From the NCBI GenBank assembly GCA_031216445.1, contig CM062214.1:13153501-13217500 (forward strand): a DNA stretch of 64,000 nt. Reading direction: 5' to 3'. Below the pieces are notes generated by a model. That model did no database searches. It was not told the DNA's origin and saw nothing but the letters and a program-made list of their open reading frames with translations. The DNA comes from Lateolabrax maculatus (taxonomy: Eukaryota > Chordata > Actinopteri > Acropomatiformes > Lateolabracidae). A program made the position numbers and the translations under genes. Of this stretch, positions 1 through 37,600 are shown piece after piece; positions within the stretch are counted from its first letter, which is position 1, and every line of letters begins with the position of its first letter.

Positions 1-197
1 AAGGTTGATAATGCCAGTGAAAACAAAGCGCCCCCTAGTGGCTGTTCGACTCACACGGGTCCGTGGACACCGGAGCGGGTTCGTCCAGGTTTGCACATGC
101 GCAGTTAATGGACGCCGTCCTGCAGGGTGTGAATGAAGCGCGGGTGGAGCACAGTGGTGAGTCGGAGCTGGAGGACTGGAGGCTTGCGAGAAGCATC
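1..197 (+). promoter_or_regulatory. Upstream region and 5' UTR of the EndoU gene
   Basis: This GC-rich stretch precedes the first coding exon of the EndoU-family gene. No TATA box is obvious. It carries a CTCF-core-like motif at 28-42 (listed separately). The transcription start cannot be fixed from sequence alone. The short open frame starting near 133 is in a different frame from the gene and is not supported. Confidence 0.4.
28..42 (-). promoter_or_regulatory. CTCF-core-like motif
   Basis: Read on the minus strand, the sequence is GCCACTAGGGGGCGC. It fits the vertebrate CTCF core CCASYAGRKGGCRS without mismatch over 14 positions. It lies about 155 bp upstream of the EndoU start codon. Occupancy is inferred only. 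CTCF-like GGGGGCGC strings also occur inside fish repeats. Confidence 0.45.
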
Positions 198-2923
198 ATG
201 GCTGCGAGGTGCGTGCTTTTATCTCTGGCCGAGCACTGATCAGACAGTGAAACTTCAGTTTGGCTCCATTGTTTTAGTTTATAACTCTGTGTTTTTTAAG
301 AATACACTGAACTGCAGGTATCTTTTTTCCCTTAATGTTAGACAATAGACTAGATTAGGTAAGAATAAAGTTGTTTTTTATTTTTATTTTTTATTTTTTT
401 AAATGTTTTGACATGTTTTCGAAATTGTGTGTGATGCACAGGTTGTGTGGAGTCCTTGCCCTTGTTGCAGTGTTTCTCAGTGGACTGGATGCATCCAGGT
501 ACAGTAGCCAATAGCAACATGTCTCATGAATTATTGTGACTATTGTGTTTGCCGGTGTTTGTCAGTTCTGTATTTCTCCTGCCTGACTTTGTGTAACAGA
601 CCGGTTGCAAACCAGGAACTGTCCAATATTTTCAATGAGCTGTGGAGGTTGGATGTGAATCGCATGACTCCTGGGACAGACTACACAATCTCTGTTCAGG
701 TATGGAGCATATTCTTGTTCAGCCAACCCCTTATCTTCTGTTTTCACAAAGATGTGTTCTGTGTTTGAACTGTCCAGGGTAGAGCCAGTTTTGTGAACCA
801 GGGCAGCCATGTTGTGCAGGATCACGCCTCACAGCCTCTGTTCTCCAACGTTAATGAGAACAAACTGCAGAACACAACCACCTTCTCCCGTAAGTGTCTG
901 TCTGCAACAGACAGAAATTGTTTTTCTCTTTCTGAGCCTAAAAATCCTGCTGATTTGCCGGCTTCACTGTAATAAGTGGGATTTTTGTGCCTGCAGGGTT
1001 GACAAAACTCCTGGACAACTATGAGCGGTCCGTAGGCGTGACCGAACAAGTCACAACAGAGGAGCTGACAGAGATTAATCTCTTCCTGGATGCCGTCTTA
1101 GACACAGAAGTCATGAAGGTACATTTGACATGTTACCACCAGTTGTACCTAAAAAGCCCTGTACATTTCAACAGTCCAGTTACTAGTTTCTGTTCTACCT
1201 CAGTTTTTTACGCCTGTTTGTTTTCAGTCTGGATGTCTTCCCAGAATAAGAACATAATGTATATAACATATGTTATAAGTTGTTTTGTCCCCCACAGACT
1301 GCATCTGGTGTGTTGTTTTCCTACATTTTGAGACTGCAGAGGGAGTTTAGTCTCTTCCTGCCTCACTGCGTCACTGAGCACATTGCTTCATTATGTTAGA
1401 GAGAGAAAAACATCTGTAACATCTGTGTGCAGCTGTGGAATGCTGCGTTGGCCTCAGTGGTCTCCCCAAAGAGGATCAGTGGAAAAATGTGGACATGCAG
1501 TACTTGTTGTATTTGGAAGAAAGGCATGTTTTGTTAGATGGACCCATCACTGTTGACTGTACATAGTGCAGGTATAATCAAAAAGAGAAAAAATATGCAT
1601 GTGTAATAAAAAAAAGCACAAACAATAACATTTTCAAAGAGGATATTTAAAAAAAAAGGAAAATAAAGACACTGCACATTAAGTAAAAATAAATATATTA
1701 AGGTAAAGTGAAAAATCGAATGTGGTGTAAATAAGCTGTGGGAATTATTTAAGTGCTGTATATACTAGTAATATTGCATTTTCAGTATAATATTTCCTCA
1801 GTGAGTGTGAGTAACTCTGTGTATTTCTCATACATTTTTTACAAATACTGAAGGTTAATACATTCTAAAACATGTTTCTGATAGTTTTTGATACTTCTGT
1901 AATGATAAAATGCCTCTGGTTATTAAAACATTTTTTTCAAGATGCCAATTTTAAAAAGTTTTATGAAGTTACAAGGATTTTATAAGGCGTAGAGTCAGAG
2001 CAATAGAGCTAAGCTTTCTTTTCCCATTTTGTTCATTTGATATATTCCATATTGTGAGAACATCTTGCACCACAGTCATAAATGTGATTCCTCCACAGCG
2101 GGCTCACAAGTACCTGGTGAGCAAAGGAAAGTCCAGCTCTAACCTGAGGAACTTTAAGGATCAGCTGCGCTTGATCTGGTTCCACCTCTACCGCAGACAG
2201 AGAAACACCGGGTGAGACGCCGAAACATCCTTCCAGACACCAGCAGATGATCATGTTTGTTTGTTGAATTCATCATTAAATCAGTGTGTGCACAGAGAGC
2301 AATCAAGAGATTTACTACAGTTGTATAAAAGTTTATATAATTGTTTCCAATTAATATTTTTATTTTGTGTGTTATTTCTAAACTAAAACATTCACCAGCC
2401 TGGACTCCAGTGGATTTGAGCATGTCTTTGTTGGCGAGACAAAATCTGGAACAGAAATCATTGGTTTTCACAACTGGGTCCAGTTCTACCTGCAAGAAAA
2501 AAACAACCACTTGGACTACAAAGGATACAAGGCCAGGGACCATGACTTAGTAAGTATTACAGTTCATCAACATAGACTGTTGTCTTTAGTATCCACCCAC
2601 AAGGGTATCTGAATTTATTCTGCTAAATGAACGTTCGTGTGTTTCAGCCTGATCAAGATGACCACGTTCTGAACCTCCAGTTCAGCTGGCACGGTGTGGT
2701 GAAGCCCGTTGGCAGCGCCTTCATCGGGACCAGCCCTGAGTTCGAGATGGCGCTCTTCACTATCGTCTTCCTCATGAACACAGAGAGGAGCACCACAGTG
2801 CTGGTCAACATCGACCAGTGTCAGATGGAGCTGGTGGTCATCAGACATGGACGCTGCCTTGGGACGGCGTACCCCAAACTGCTGAGCAGCAACAGCAGAC
2901 ATGTTAGGCAGCACTCGCAGTGA
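198..2923 (+). CDS. endou: Secreted poly(U)-specific endoribonuclease, EndoU/XendoU family
   Basis: Eight coding exons read in frame: 198-208, 442-498, 600-699, 778-889, 997-1118, 2099-2211, 2399-2549, 2648-2923 (stop TGA). They total 942 nt, 313 aa. Residues 1-22 begin MAARLCGVLALVAVFLSG, a typical cleavable signal peptide split by the first intron, so the product is probably secreted or luminal. The rest is one EndoU domain. Active-site residues of Xenopus XendoU (E161, H162, E167, H178, K224) line up with E179, H180, E185, H196 and K241, with the His-His spacing of 16 kept. The family cuts RNA at U-rich sites, Mn2+-dependent, leaving 2',3'-cyclic phosphates. Human ENDOU carries N-terminal somatomedin-B domains; none is visible here, so this is a short fish type (endouc/endoud-like). 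Which paralogue it is cannot be told. The gene ends 1.4 kb before polr3b on the same strand. Confidence 0.88.
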
Positions 2924-3058
2924 ATTAGAGGAGAAACTCGCATCCTTATGACACGGCACAGACGTACTTAGTATAGTGCAGGACATAGATGTGTACATGT
3001 CTATAATTTTTATAAGGACCATTGTGAATTTGATTAGTTTGTCATAAAAAGCTATTTC

Positions 3059-3064
3059 AATAAA
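3059..3064 (+). other. Polyadenylation signal of the EndoU gene
   Basis: AATAAA lies 136 bp after the stop codon, with T/GT-rich sequence just downstream. It is the first canonical hexamer after the coding sequence and gives a short 3' UTR. Confidence 0.6.
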
Positions 3065-4140
3065 GGTAATTGATGGTTTTAAAAATTAAATTGGTGTGTT
3101 TATATCCTCAGAAAATAAAGTGACTTTCATTTCACCTTTGTGATACATTTAAATCACTTCTTTCCACTGAAGTAATGATTTAAGTTGTGAGTATTTGGAA
3201 TAAATACTTGCATCCTTTACTTCAGTAAAAATAGCAATAACATGAATTATCATTATGAAGTTCTCCATTACATTATATTATTGTACATAATTATTATCAA
3301 AAAAGTTAATTGTGAGGAATTATTATTTTAACATTATTGATGTATTAATGCTGCAGTTGGTCTATACTAACCCAAAACAAATCCTATTTCTCTGTTAAAA
3401 AGTAGTTCCAATGAAAACTGTTATCAGCAAGTCTGTGGATTATTCAGAGCAGAGCCATGTCCCGTCACAAGTCTTCATAAGCAAATTGCAGGACAAGCTG
3501 CAAGTCATTCAGTTTTCTGAATGAATATTTTACCTTTAAAGCTGTGTTAATATTGTTTTATATATATATAATAATAGAGACCAAATCCCTTCAGTTCAAA
3601 AGTAAATTTTTGATTTTTATTATCAACTTGAGTATTTTTGATTTTGGTTGTTGGAGAGTTTAAAGTAGGTCAAATCCAAGTCAAGCATGAAGGCTTCATT
3701 TTTGTGATGGAGGTAGGACTCAAGTCTCACGTCCACAGCTCTGATTCAGTGTGTTTCATTTCTTCTGGAGACACAAGTCCATTTCTGCTGCAACCACCTT
3801 GTGTTGAGGCCAGCAGCAGAGTTTCAGCAGCAAACCTGGACAAATCAGACCAAACCTGTCTTAATGGCCAGATAACACTAGAGGTAAATGAGAAAATAGT
3901 TTTAATCTGATTCAATTTCATTTTAATGTGTATTTTCAATCAGGTGAAATGTAAATATTAGCAGCTGTAAAACAAACGTAGTAGAGTCAAAGTATACGTT
4001 CTCACAAAATTGAAATGTGCAAGTTCTTCAAAATCAATATTTCAGTACCTGTTTACATTTTTTCGCACAAGGTAGAAAGCCACAAACATTTTGTCAATTT
4101 TTCAGCATTAAAAAAGGGAAAAACTACGAAAAGCGGAACC
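3065..4140. other. Intergenic region, EndoU to polr3b
   Basis: This A/T-rich spacer holds no reading frame with recognisable homology. The open frames here lack splice or family support. A TA-rich stretch lies near 3560-3572. Nothing else is identified. Confidence 0.5.
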
Positions 4141-4295
4141 TTTCTCATTTTTCCTTTTGTTCCGCCCGCACGGACGTTTTGACGGTGGAACACGCCAGAG
4201 GCACGCGTGCCGGCGCGACTTCCGCCGCCGTGCATCAACACTGACAGCATGAGGCGAGTTTCGCGTGTGTTCCGTTGAGCAGCGGAGACACGAAC

Positions 4296-27887
<23,592 letters not shown>

Positions 27888-28119
27888 CCAGGACAGGGAG
27901 AGAAACACAGTCTGTGTGAGTGACAGGTCTAGAGTTAGAGATAAGATTTACAAAGTCTGAAATGGATTCATTTGTTAAAGATGTTTAAGCTGTAAAAGAG
28001 CGGAAACAAACAGGCTAAAGAAATTAGTATTTTGAGTTGGTGTTTTCAAGCCAAAACAATATGAAGTTTCTTGTTTACGTCAATAATTTCTCACTGTTAT
28101 TCTCTTTGTATGTGTACAT

Positions 28120-28125
28120 AATAAA
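28120..28125 (+). other. polr3b: Polyadenylation signal of polr3b
   Basis: AATAAA lies 233 bp after the polr3b stop codon and is the first canonical hexamer in the 3' UTR. Confidence 0.6.
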
Positions 28126-29274
28126 AAACACAAGAATATTATTTTGCAATCAGCTGCTGTGTGTGGTACTATTACTTTTAACTTAGCACTAAATATTACA
28201 TTTGATCGAGCATGAATAATATCACATGAAGAACAAATAGCAGCAGTGTGTACCCCTTTTGTTGTGTTTTTTAAAAGACAATACCATTGCTTTTGTGTCA
28301 TTGAGTGCTACAAATCATGGGCTTTTGTCTTTTATAGTTTTGATTTTTCAAAGCAAAAACAGGTACTTTTAGATGGTTAAATGTGTTTTCCTACCTTTCA
28401 GGCAGCCACTATTAATTATTTATTTAATAGTTGCTTATTATTTAAATCAGAGACCTGAATTTTTCTTGAGTTACAGGTAATCCATCATAGTTTTTTATTT
28501 TTGTTCGAAACTAGCCACGGATCTTTGTTGCATGTCACACCCGTAGTGTGCTCCTCACATTAAAACAATTCTCAGAAGAATAACTGAGGGAGACCCTCGT
28601 TTAGAATGATGACGAGGTTACACCATGGAAAATACAAACACACAAAGTCACCAACAAAATCAGTTAATATAACTACCATCAACAAACATAATCAGTTAAA
28701 ACAGTTACAGGTCACGTTGCAAGAGAATCCATGAGTCTGACAGACATGGCGAATGTGTCGGAGAATGACGGATCAGTGCATCAACACCCTGACACGAGGG
28801 ACAATATCAAAGTCAAAAGTAAAAATATTTTTTTTACATTTTATTTTCAACAAATAAAATAAATTGACCTCATTGAATATTTAAAAACCTAATAATAGTG
28901 AGAAAGCCCTCCTACATTTACTGATCTTGAATAACTGAAGTCACCTCTCAGTGAGATCAAAAAGAGTTTCAAAGTGCACAGATGCACTGAAATGCACCAC
29001 TCATGGTTACAGTCAGCCTGTAGAGGGAAATCATCTGCATTTAGCAGAAGTGAAATGTCAAACTAGGGTTGGGCTGTTTGGTTTTCATCACAGTATTAAA
29101 ATAAAATTAAAAAAAGTACATTTTCTGATATTGATATCCAGTATGTCACAATTTGGCAAATCTATGCATAATCACACATGAAACATAAACAAAACATAAT
29201 TAAATTAATATATTTCACTGTAATGCATTACATGAGACCCAAATCTGCATGTGTAAAATTAAAACGTAAGTACC

Positions 29275-29550
29275 TAATTTTGCATCTTTATTTTCATTAT
29301 CTGTTAATTTGTCAATTATTTTCTTGATTAATTGTCTATAAGAATTTCCAAAACTATAATGAATGGACATCAAATTTCACAAGTCCATAATAATTTCATC
29401 AAATGCCCTATTTTGGCCAACCAACTGACATTTATCCAAAGATATTCAGTTTTCATTCTTCGAAAACGAAGAAAAAATGCATATATTCCAATTTGAGAAG
29501 CTCGAACCAAGAACTAATCAATTAATCAACTAATCATTGCAGCTCCTTAG
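29275..29550 (+). repeat. Dispersed teleost repeat, copy 5
   Basis: Contains ATTTTCTTGATTAATTG, GGCCAACCAACTGACATTTA, CCAAAGATATTCAGTTTTC and AATTTGAGAAGCTCGAACC, landmarks shared with the other copies, and ends in AATCATTGCAGCTCC. Confidence 0.6.
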
Positions 29551-31411
29551 TTTTTTACAGCGCGTGATAACATAAGATAACATCATCATGATATGATTCT
29601 CCTGGAAAGCAATGAGCAATAATACTAAATTGTCACCCAGCTCATATTATACTTGATATTCAATGTTTCCACACATTTGCTGCCTGTCCATTAGAAACTA
29701 ATCGGCTGCTCATAAAACCATCAGGAGTTTTGTTTGGGGTGGGCTTTTGGGGGTTTTTATTCACAACCTGAGGTGATTAAGTTTCTCACTAGATAGTGGC
29801 TTTAATGTGATCAACAGACAGCTGGGTGCTAAATACAACCCTGTTCAGTGACGACATATAGAAATATACAGAGCAACACCCTCATTCATGTCAATAGGAA
29901 GAGAAAGTTGCTTTGAGTCATACGGTTTCCTCTTTTAAACCGAAGCCTTAATACCACCGACATGTTGTATGTAGCGTAACCATACCCCCCACTCGCACAT
30001 ACACACACAACTCAATTGGGGCCTTTTCACCGAACAAAAGCAGTACACATCCGTTTGTGCGGGCCGAGTGTGTGAGAATAGGAAGGGTGGAAGAGGCTCT
30101 TTTGGTGGCTGCACCTGTCCTATTTTATGAGGCTCTAATAAGCAGATAACAGGATGGAAAAAAAAAAAAAGGACGTGCACTGACGGAGATGCAGACTCCA
30201 CCTTCTCTTTATTTGACCAAAATTAATTAGATCCTCCTTTGAGGGCACGGCTTTGCACTATCCACCGTTTAGTCATTAATGGGTTGTTAATATAATACAT
30301 TATAGTATATTTCTTGTTTAATCTTAAGCACTAAGAACGCAGAAGAGTCGAAATAATTTTCTCTTATGGTGATCCAAGTTTTTTCAAGTCCTTTTGACCT
30401 GTCACTCATTCCAGCAGCTTTCTTTCTCTCTATGTGAGTCTGAATGGATGCACAGACCTGTTTTAACAGAGTATAACCCTGTGCACAGTGTCCCATGTGA
30501 TGTTGCTGCCACCCTGTCCCACACGTGCTCCCAGGTGGCTGCACGGTGTGTGTCGGTGAGCAGCAGCCGTGGTGCCCACGCCTGCGCACTGGTAGTGAAA
30601 GTCCTCCTTTGCTATCCATGGTGTGGTGAGTAATTCAGCCATAATCCGCCTTTCTCCTCTCCCCTCTTCTTTCCCCTCGCCTCTCCCCCTCTCCTGTGGT
30701 TCCATTCATATTCTAATCACAGCTTTCCCTTCTCCAGCTCTCAGGCACTCCATCAGAGCCCTCCCAGCCTCGGGCTTTGCACTTTTACTTCCCCCCCTTT
30801 GTGACCGTTCCCTCTTCTCAGAGGCACACCAAAAATAAGGTTGCCACAGCGAAAGAGTGAGCGAAAAGAGGTGAGAACTCCACCAGAAAAATTCACACTG
30901 GTGCCATTTTTAGCATGTTCGGATGTGAGCGTGTGATTAGTCGACTCTGTGAAAAAGTTATCACAAAGATGGTTTAATGGTGGAATGAGGTAGAGAAAGG
31001 ACCAAATGCGGCAACAAGTGTCTGTGGGATGTGAAATGGGAGTTAAAATGAGAAGGAAGGGCCAGAGCGGCGGTTGTGTAGGGATGTATGTTTATATGGA
31101 GCTCTGGGGTGTATAAAAACGTATTAAATGCCATAATGGAAGACGGGGAGGCCACAGTGTTAGGACTGCGTAGATCTAAGCCTCTTTTTTTTTGGTTGGG
31201 AGGGAGCTTTTCTTATTCAAAACAGCCCCACAAAAGACTTCCAGTGAGCCTTGCCACATCCCCATCTGACTTGGGGCCATTCATCAGCCTTCCAAGCCTA
31301 TCAATGACATGTCCCCATCAGGGCTCCTATAAAATCAGCCCCTTTCCCATGAAACATCAGCAAACATTTTGACGGGTCTGGCTTTCCCCCCGCTGGATTT
31401 CTGGAGTCTCT

Positions 31412-31430
31412 ACCCCCCCCCCCCCCCCCT
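31412..31430. repeat. Poly(C) run upstream of rfx4
   Basis: About 19 consecutive C inside a pyrimidine-rich stretch, roughly 200 bp before the rfx4 start codon and therefore perhaps in its 5' UTR or promoter. The G-rich strand could form quadruplex structures. Confidence 0.75.
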
Positions 31431-31628
31431 TTCCTCCCTTCTTCCCACCTCCCCCCTCTCCTCCGCCAACACCACCCCTCTCTGGGCAAACCTCAGATCC
31501 TCAACATCTCCTGTGACGGGCAGTGGTCACGGAAACACAGAGCGAGACAAGGGGAGAGCCGCTGAGGAGGGGGAAACGTGCACTAAGCCATTTTCTTGGA
31601 GGGAGCCAGTGTCGTTGATGGGAAGAGG

Positions 31629-34600
31629 ATGCATTGCGAGCTGCTGGAGGAGCCTGATATGGATTCCACAGGTCAGTCCTGTTAAACTGTGCTCGCTTTG
31701 CCTTGTCTGGATGTGTTGAGAAAACTAGCTTCTGTTCAGAAACGTTGTGTGAGCTTCTGCTGCTGCTGCTGCTGCTCTTCTGGATGTCTCAAACTTTCTC
31801 TGCAGTCATTCAAAGGAAGTGTCTTGATGCTCGGCTGTTGATTTTTACCTTCTTACCACTTATTCGATTTTTTAATTTCTGAAGTTATTCATGAATTTGT
31901 ATTTTTTGGTCACATGCATTTGTGAGAAGTGCTGTGATGTTATAAGACACAGTGTTTAAAGGAAAGGCAGAAGGGAAATAGCCCTTAAATCTCCAGTGTT
32001 GGATCGGCAAAGTGGTTTCTTGCTGTTTTTTTTCACTCTTTTCAGTTAAACCAATTTTAAAAATCCCCATTCATCATTAAGAGTGTAGAAATAAAAACAG
32101 CAAGTGCACGTCAAGTATTATGCATCTGTTTTTTCGGCTTATTTTTCGGTTTAGTTTTTTTTTTGAGAAAACTAAAGCTTTATTCAACTTCAAAACTGAA
32201 TCTATTGGTCAAATATTTTTGTATCTTATCTGGTAAAAGTGAGTATGTTATTTGGTTTTCTGAAATATTGCTGATTTATGTCCAATTTGATTAAAAGATT
32301 TAAATAAAACAAATTACACAACAGCTTTTTATCTGCTGAGAAGGGGTTAAAATGAGGTGATTAAATCTTTGGTTAAAGCAATTTCAAATAATTTACATTA
32401 AAGAAAATGATATTTGTGCAGTATAGAGTAATTAGCCCTGAGTGTGTGTTGATAAATGAGGGAACATCCGTTTCACTTGTTGATCAAATTTAATCCAATT
32501 ATTTAGATCCCCAACTTATCTGTTCCTGTGGCAAATGAAGCTTGAGATCTGAGCCTCTGTGGAGAATTAGCTTCACTTCAGTGGATTCACTTTTTTATTT
32601 CCAGGGTTTGTTTGGGTTTTTTTTTTTGTTGTTGTTTTTTAGGTGGACAGAAGCAAATATGGTCAGTTAATGATGAGACCTGTCAGAAGGCCGCCACTGA
32701 CGCTGCTGTTGTTTTATTTAAAGTCAAAATGCAAATGCACAGGCTGTTTTTAGGCATTACAATTGGCATGTAAAGTACTATTAATCAGTTAGCCGTGTTA
32801 AAGGTGATGATGATCATAAACACAGTAATTAAGACCATTAAAGAGTAAGCTTGTAATAATAATGTTTTTTATAGCATAGAAAGAAAAGACTTCCTCAATG
32901 TCGGTGTTGAGAGGCCGTGAGTTTTCAGTTTCGGCAGTCTGAACTTTTCCATCAGCACGTGCAGAACATCGGTGCTGTAGTGTAGATTACTCATCGAGTG
33001 TAAACTTCTAAAACTTTTGAATATCTGTGACCTCCGAATCCTACCATGGGTTGCACCAACAGGCCGTCCTGCCAACAGTCTGTCCTAGCAACAGCTGCTA
33101 TGGTGATTGTTGTCAGTTCACATGCAGAAAAAAAAAAAAAGATTAACACAATTTCAAGAAATATTACGTGGAGAGTTTTTATTTTGTTGAAAAGGTCAGG
33201 AAATTAAGTAACTGGGTAATTAAAAGTACACACAGTACTTTTCCATTCTGGTTACTCAGTTTTTATTCACAAGATGGAATGGATATATGGATATTTCTCT
33301 GTTTTAGGAGATTTAGTTAACGACAAGTGGCTGGTAAAGAGAAGAAGAATCTTAATCCTGTATAGGTTCCTTCTTAATTACATTAATCAAATACCGAGTA
33401 CCTTTCTTGAAACAAATGCAAGAATTTTAAATGGATTTCAACTCTACGTATCAGGCTGTTTCTACATGAAAGCTTTGGTGTTTTGCTGCTGACGGTTGAC
33501 AGAAAGCACACCAGTTGAGCTATTTCTAAGTAGAAATTAAAACAGGACAATGGCCTCTATTCCACCAGACTGCTTCAGTAATGTGCACAGGCTCTTTTAA
33601 GCAAGTGTGTACGCTCGTAGTCTCCTGGGAACAATGCTGGATTCCTGCCGTCCTGGTGAAAACATCTCAAATAGAGCCATGGCTGCACCGCTGCCCATAC
33701 AATCGATTGTTGTCAGCTCGACCTGTCACATTAGTGACATTTAAAGTGTCCTGTATAGGCAGTGATTTGCACTGTTTATGTAAATACAGCTTTGGCTCTA
33801 TTCTACCGCAGGACAAAATGAGTTCACTCCGGAAAGTGAGTTTTTAAATTGGCAGTTTCAGTTTCAATGAAAAATAAAAAAACTGCTAGAAAATAAAAAA
33901 GTCCTTCACTTACATCTTTAAAAATCACATGCTTTTCATAATTTAATAATCACTTCTGTTTAAATATCAACATAAAATAGTTTTTCCGAGTTCTACTAAG
34001 TGGTGTCATATTATCGTCACGGTTTGTCCAGCTCTGTGATCTGTGGTCCATCATGTCTTTTTTTAGAGAGTTGGATTGAAAGATGCCTCAACGAGAGTGA
34101 GAGCAAGAGATACTCCAGTCACACGTCTCTGGGGAACATGTCCAACGACGAACGTAAGCAGGACAGACACTGTTACACTAAAACCACTGACTTCACTGAG
34201 GAATCCTGCTCTTGTGCTGCTGTGTGTTTCCTAGACCGCATTTATTAATCTTATAGTTCATGTTTAGTGTTTAGTACAATAAATGTCATTTAACTGTGTC
34301 TACACCGAAAAAAGTGAGTTTTTAAAAAGTGTATGTTTTGCACATCATTGTGCTGTATAAACTTTCATTGGTGCTACATCTGTGATGTCTCATTTTACCT
34401 GAATAACAGATGAAGAAAAAGAAAACAACAGAGCCTCTAAACCACATTCGACACCGGCTACTCTGGAATGGTAAGTTATTAAAAATAAATGTGTATATTT
34501 TTTTGCCTTTAGTCATATGTAAAAATAAGTGAGAGAAAAAAACAGAAAATGTAAAAGAACAAAAAAAAAAAAGTAGCCATTATTTAATTAATTATTATTT

Positions 34601-37600
34601 TACCTTAAGCTTCCACTCACCAACATAAAACATTAATAATGCTAAACATCAAGTCCAGAATTATTTGGCCAAATTAAAAATGATACTCACGTAACAGCAT
34701 GTTTTTTGTGGTCTCAATCCTGTGGTAAAGCCTGTAGGATTTCCTTCATCGTTTTCAGTCATGTTAAATGTCAAAATTGCATTAATCTGAGTAGTTTAAC
34801 ATGCACACACGCAGGTGACACTATGGACACCAGTTTCCTTACACACTGGTGTCTTTGCTGGCCTTATTATGTTGGTAAGATTTACATTATGACGTGTGTG
34901 ACATCCTGCTCTTCAAATGTTTATTTCCTTTGTACATGTAGAACACGACACAACAAGAGGGAGAATTTATTTATTTTATTCTATTATATTTATTTTTTCA
35001 AATCTTCTTCCTCACAGGGAAATCTGGTTTACACTGCTGTTCAACAATAGAAACATTTACCACATACAGACTTAACACAAAGAGCAGCTTCGACATGCAA
35101 CGCGTCTTTCATATCCTCCGTATCTATAAAATACAAACCACACACATGCCTCTAGTTTATATGTGGCTGCCTGTTTCACAGTCCCACAGCCATTGACACC
35201 CTTTACTTAATAGCATTAAAATGCACATGGACTTAAATTAATATTTATACTGATTAAATCTGCACTGTTGGGGGCTGAAACCCAGCGTGACTAACATGAG
35301 GTGGGTCAGTGTGCCTTTTTAGAAATAAGTATTATAGACGTAGATGCTACTGTAATTGGCTTCACTTCGCTGTGCTTATTGAGCATATTTTATAGTGAAA
35401 TTTACTACACATTTTACTTAAATTTAGCAGGTACAAGTAAACAATACATGTATATTTGCAACTGTAATGATGACTTTTTGATTGATTTGGTTTACATTGT
35501 CAAACAAGAAATAATACTTTTCACAAGCTTGTATGACCAACTTTTGCGTCTGATTTTCAGAAGTCACTAAAATTAGGTTTATATATTTACATTGGAACAA
35601 TACAAATTGATTTGAACTTTGTAAATAAAGTTGAATGACTGTTATTCCACTGAAAACACTAACAATCAGAAGACAGTTCACAGCTGTCTGAGTGAAGGAA
35701 ATGTAAATCAGGTCAAAGACACTCACTGAAACACCACAGTTATGGTTCATAAAACAAAAGGATCAGGCTGTTAACCATATATATTCCATAAGAAAAAGGT
35801 GCAACATAAGAGGCATTTAATTAGAACTGAAAAATAAGTTACAAAAGCTCAGAAAGGCATAGAAAACATTTTTATCAACATTATAAGTGAAGCACTGGGT
35901 ACATAAAGCACAAACTGACATATAAATAATAAATATAATCATGATGCGAGTGAGGTGGTGGCAGGATGTTAACTCATCACATGATGGTTTCCTCTGCTGA
36001 ATGTTCAAGGGTTGTAAAAGGATTTATTAAAACTAACAGGGAGGTATTGCTTCTCCTACTATAAACATATTTAATTTATTCATGAAGGTGTTGGTCCAAA
36101 CACACACACACACACACACATTTTCTAAATATGGCTGCTACATTATAGTCATTAATTACTACAAGACCTGTTAGCACTAATTTTGCAGGATGCTTCTTTA
36201 TCACTGTGTTATCTGATTTTTGAATAAATAAATAAAAATTAGTAAACAACCTGGCAGTCTTAATTGATCTCAATTTTGAAATCGCATTAAGTTAATATCA
36301 AAGTGTGCCACAAAAACAAGGGAAATCATATACCAGACAGAAAACATTATGTTTGCATGCTTTACAGTAATAAATAATTAAATAATTGAAAACAATTACA
36401 AATCACATCGATTGTACTAGGCTTTATCAGGGACATTGTGAAAATCAATATTCGGTCTACTCATGATTTGCCCTGGGGGTAGCATGCAGATGGTAAATAA
36501 AAGGACCTAGAATACACCCCTGGGGAACCCCACAATAGAGAGAAGCATGATATGAGGAGGCATTTCCAGGGGTAACAGAGAAGGGCCTGTTGGACTGGTT
36601 AAAAATGAACCAAATCAGAGCCACATCACTCTAACGTCTAATGTGTTGGCAAAAGTTGCCTTCATACACGCCCAGCAGACAGCGTAAAAGGCAATTCAGA
36701 AACACTGACAACTACAGAAAGAAACCTGCAACCATTTCACAATACAGGGAATCGATTATACAGCAGCATGGCAAGTTACTGAGGCTTTTCCCCACACATG
36801 AGTTACTTGAACCAGGTCAACACAATCATGCAAAACTACAAATCCGAACACATATGATCACCGTAAAAGTATAATGAAAAACAACCTCATGTGTTGGGAA
36901 AATTTGACAAAAATGCAGGTATTTTAGAATTCAACAACTGTTAACGACACGAGTTTGCTTACTATCGTCCGGAAAATGATCTTTCGGACTTGTTTGTTAC
37001 ACATGTCCTCCCCTGGGAGCAGTTGTTGATGTTTGTGTAATTGTGGGTTCAGTGATATCTGGGTTGTCATGCTTAGTGTCTGCTAAATATGATACATGTA
37101 AAATCGTGTGCTACACTGCATCTGCTGTGTGTTGAATATGTCGCTGAACATTTAAGCCTGTTGGGGTGTTTTTGAGACAGTTTGTCCTATGGTGCATGCA
37201 GTTTGGTGCTAACTGTATCTGTCTGTGACAGGATGTGATATTTTCACCACTTCCTAAACACTGACAGTTAATCACTGCACATTTTTACCAGAAATGCTGT
37301 GATCAGAGAAGCCCTGTTTAAAGTTGTGTTTTTCTCATTTCATTGCATTCATATTAGCAGTGCTTACATATTTGATTTTTTTGTGCACTGATAATTCAAA
37401 TTGTTCTTCACAGGCTAGAAGAGAATTATGAGATAGCCGAAGGTGTGTGCATCCCTCGAAGTGCCCTCTACATGCATTACCTAGACTTCAGTGAGAAGCA
37501 TGACACACAGCCTGTGAACGCGGCCAGCTTTGGAAAGGTAAGGTTCAAACTTCAGTGGAGATGAAGGTTAAACAGTCTAGCAACTCATGATTTCCACCCG

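Larger units (their letters stand above)
28126..31628. other. Intergenic region, polr3b to rfx4, including rfx4 upstream sequence
   Basis: No coding sequence is supported here. The left half is A/T-rich and contains a dispersed repeat copy (29275-29550). From about 29930 to 31600 the composition becomes more mixed and non-repetitive, with homeodomain-type words (for example CCAAAATTAATTAG near 30218) and a C run at 31412-31430. This is the likely place for the rfx4 promoter and distal enhancers. The rfx4 transcription start cannot be fixed. Confidence 0.45.
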
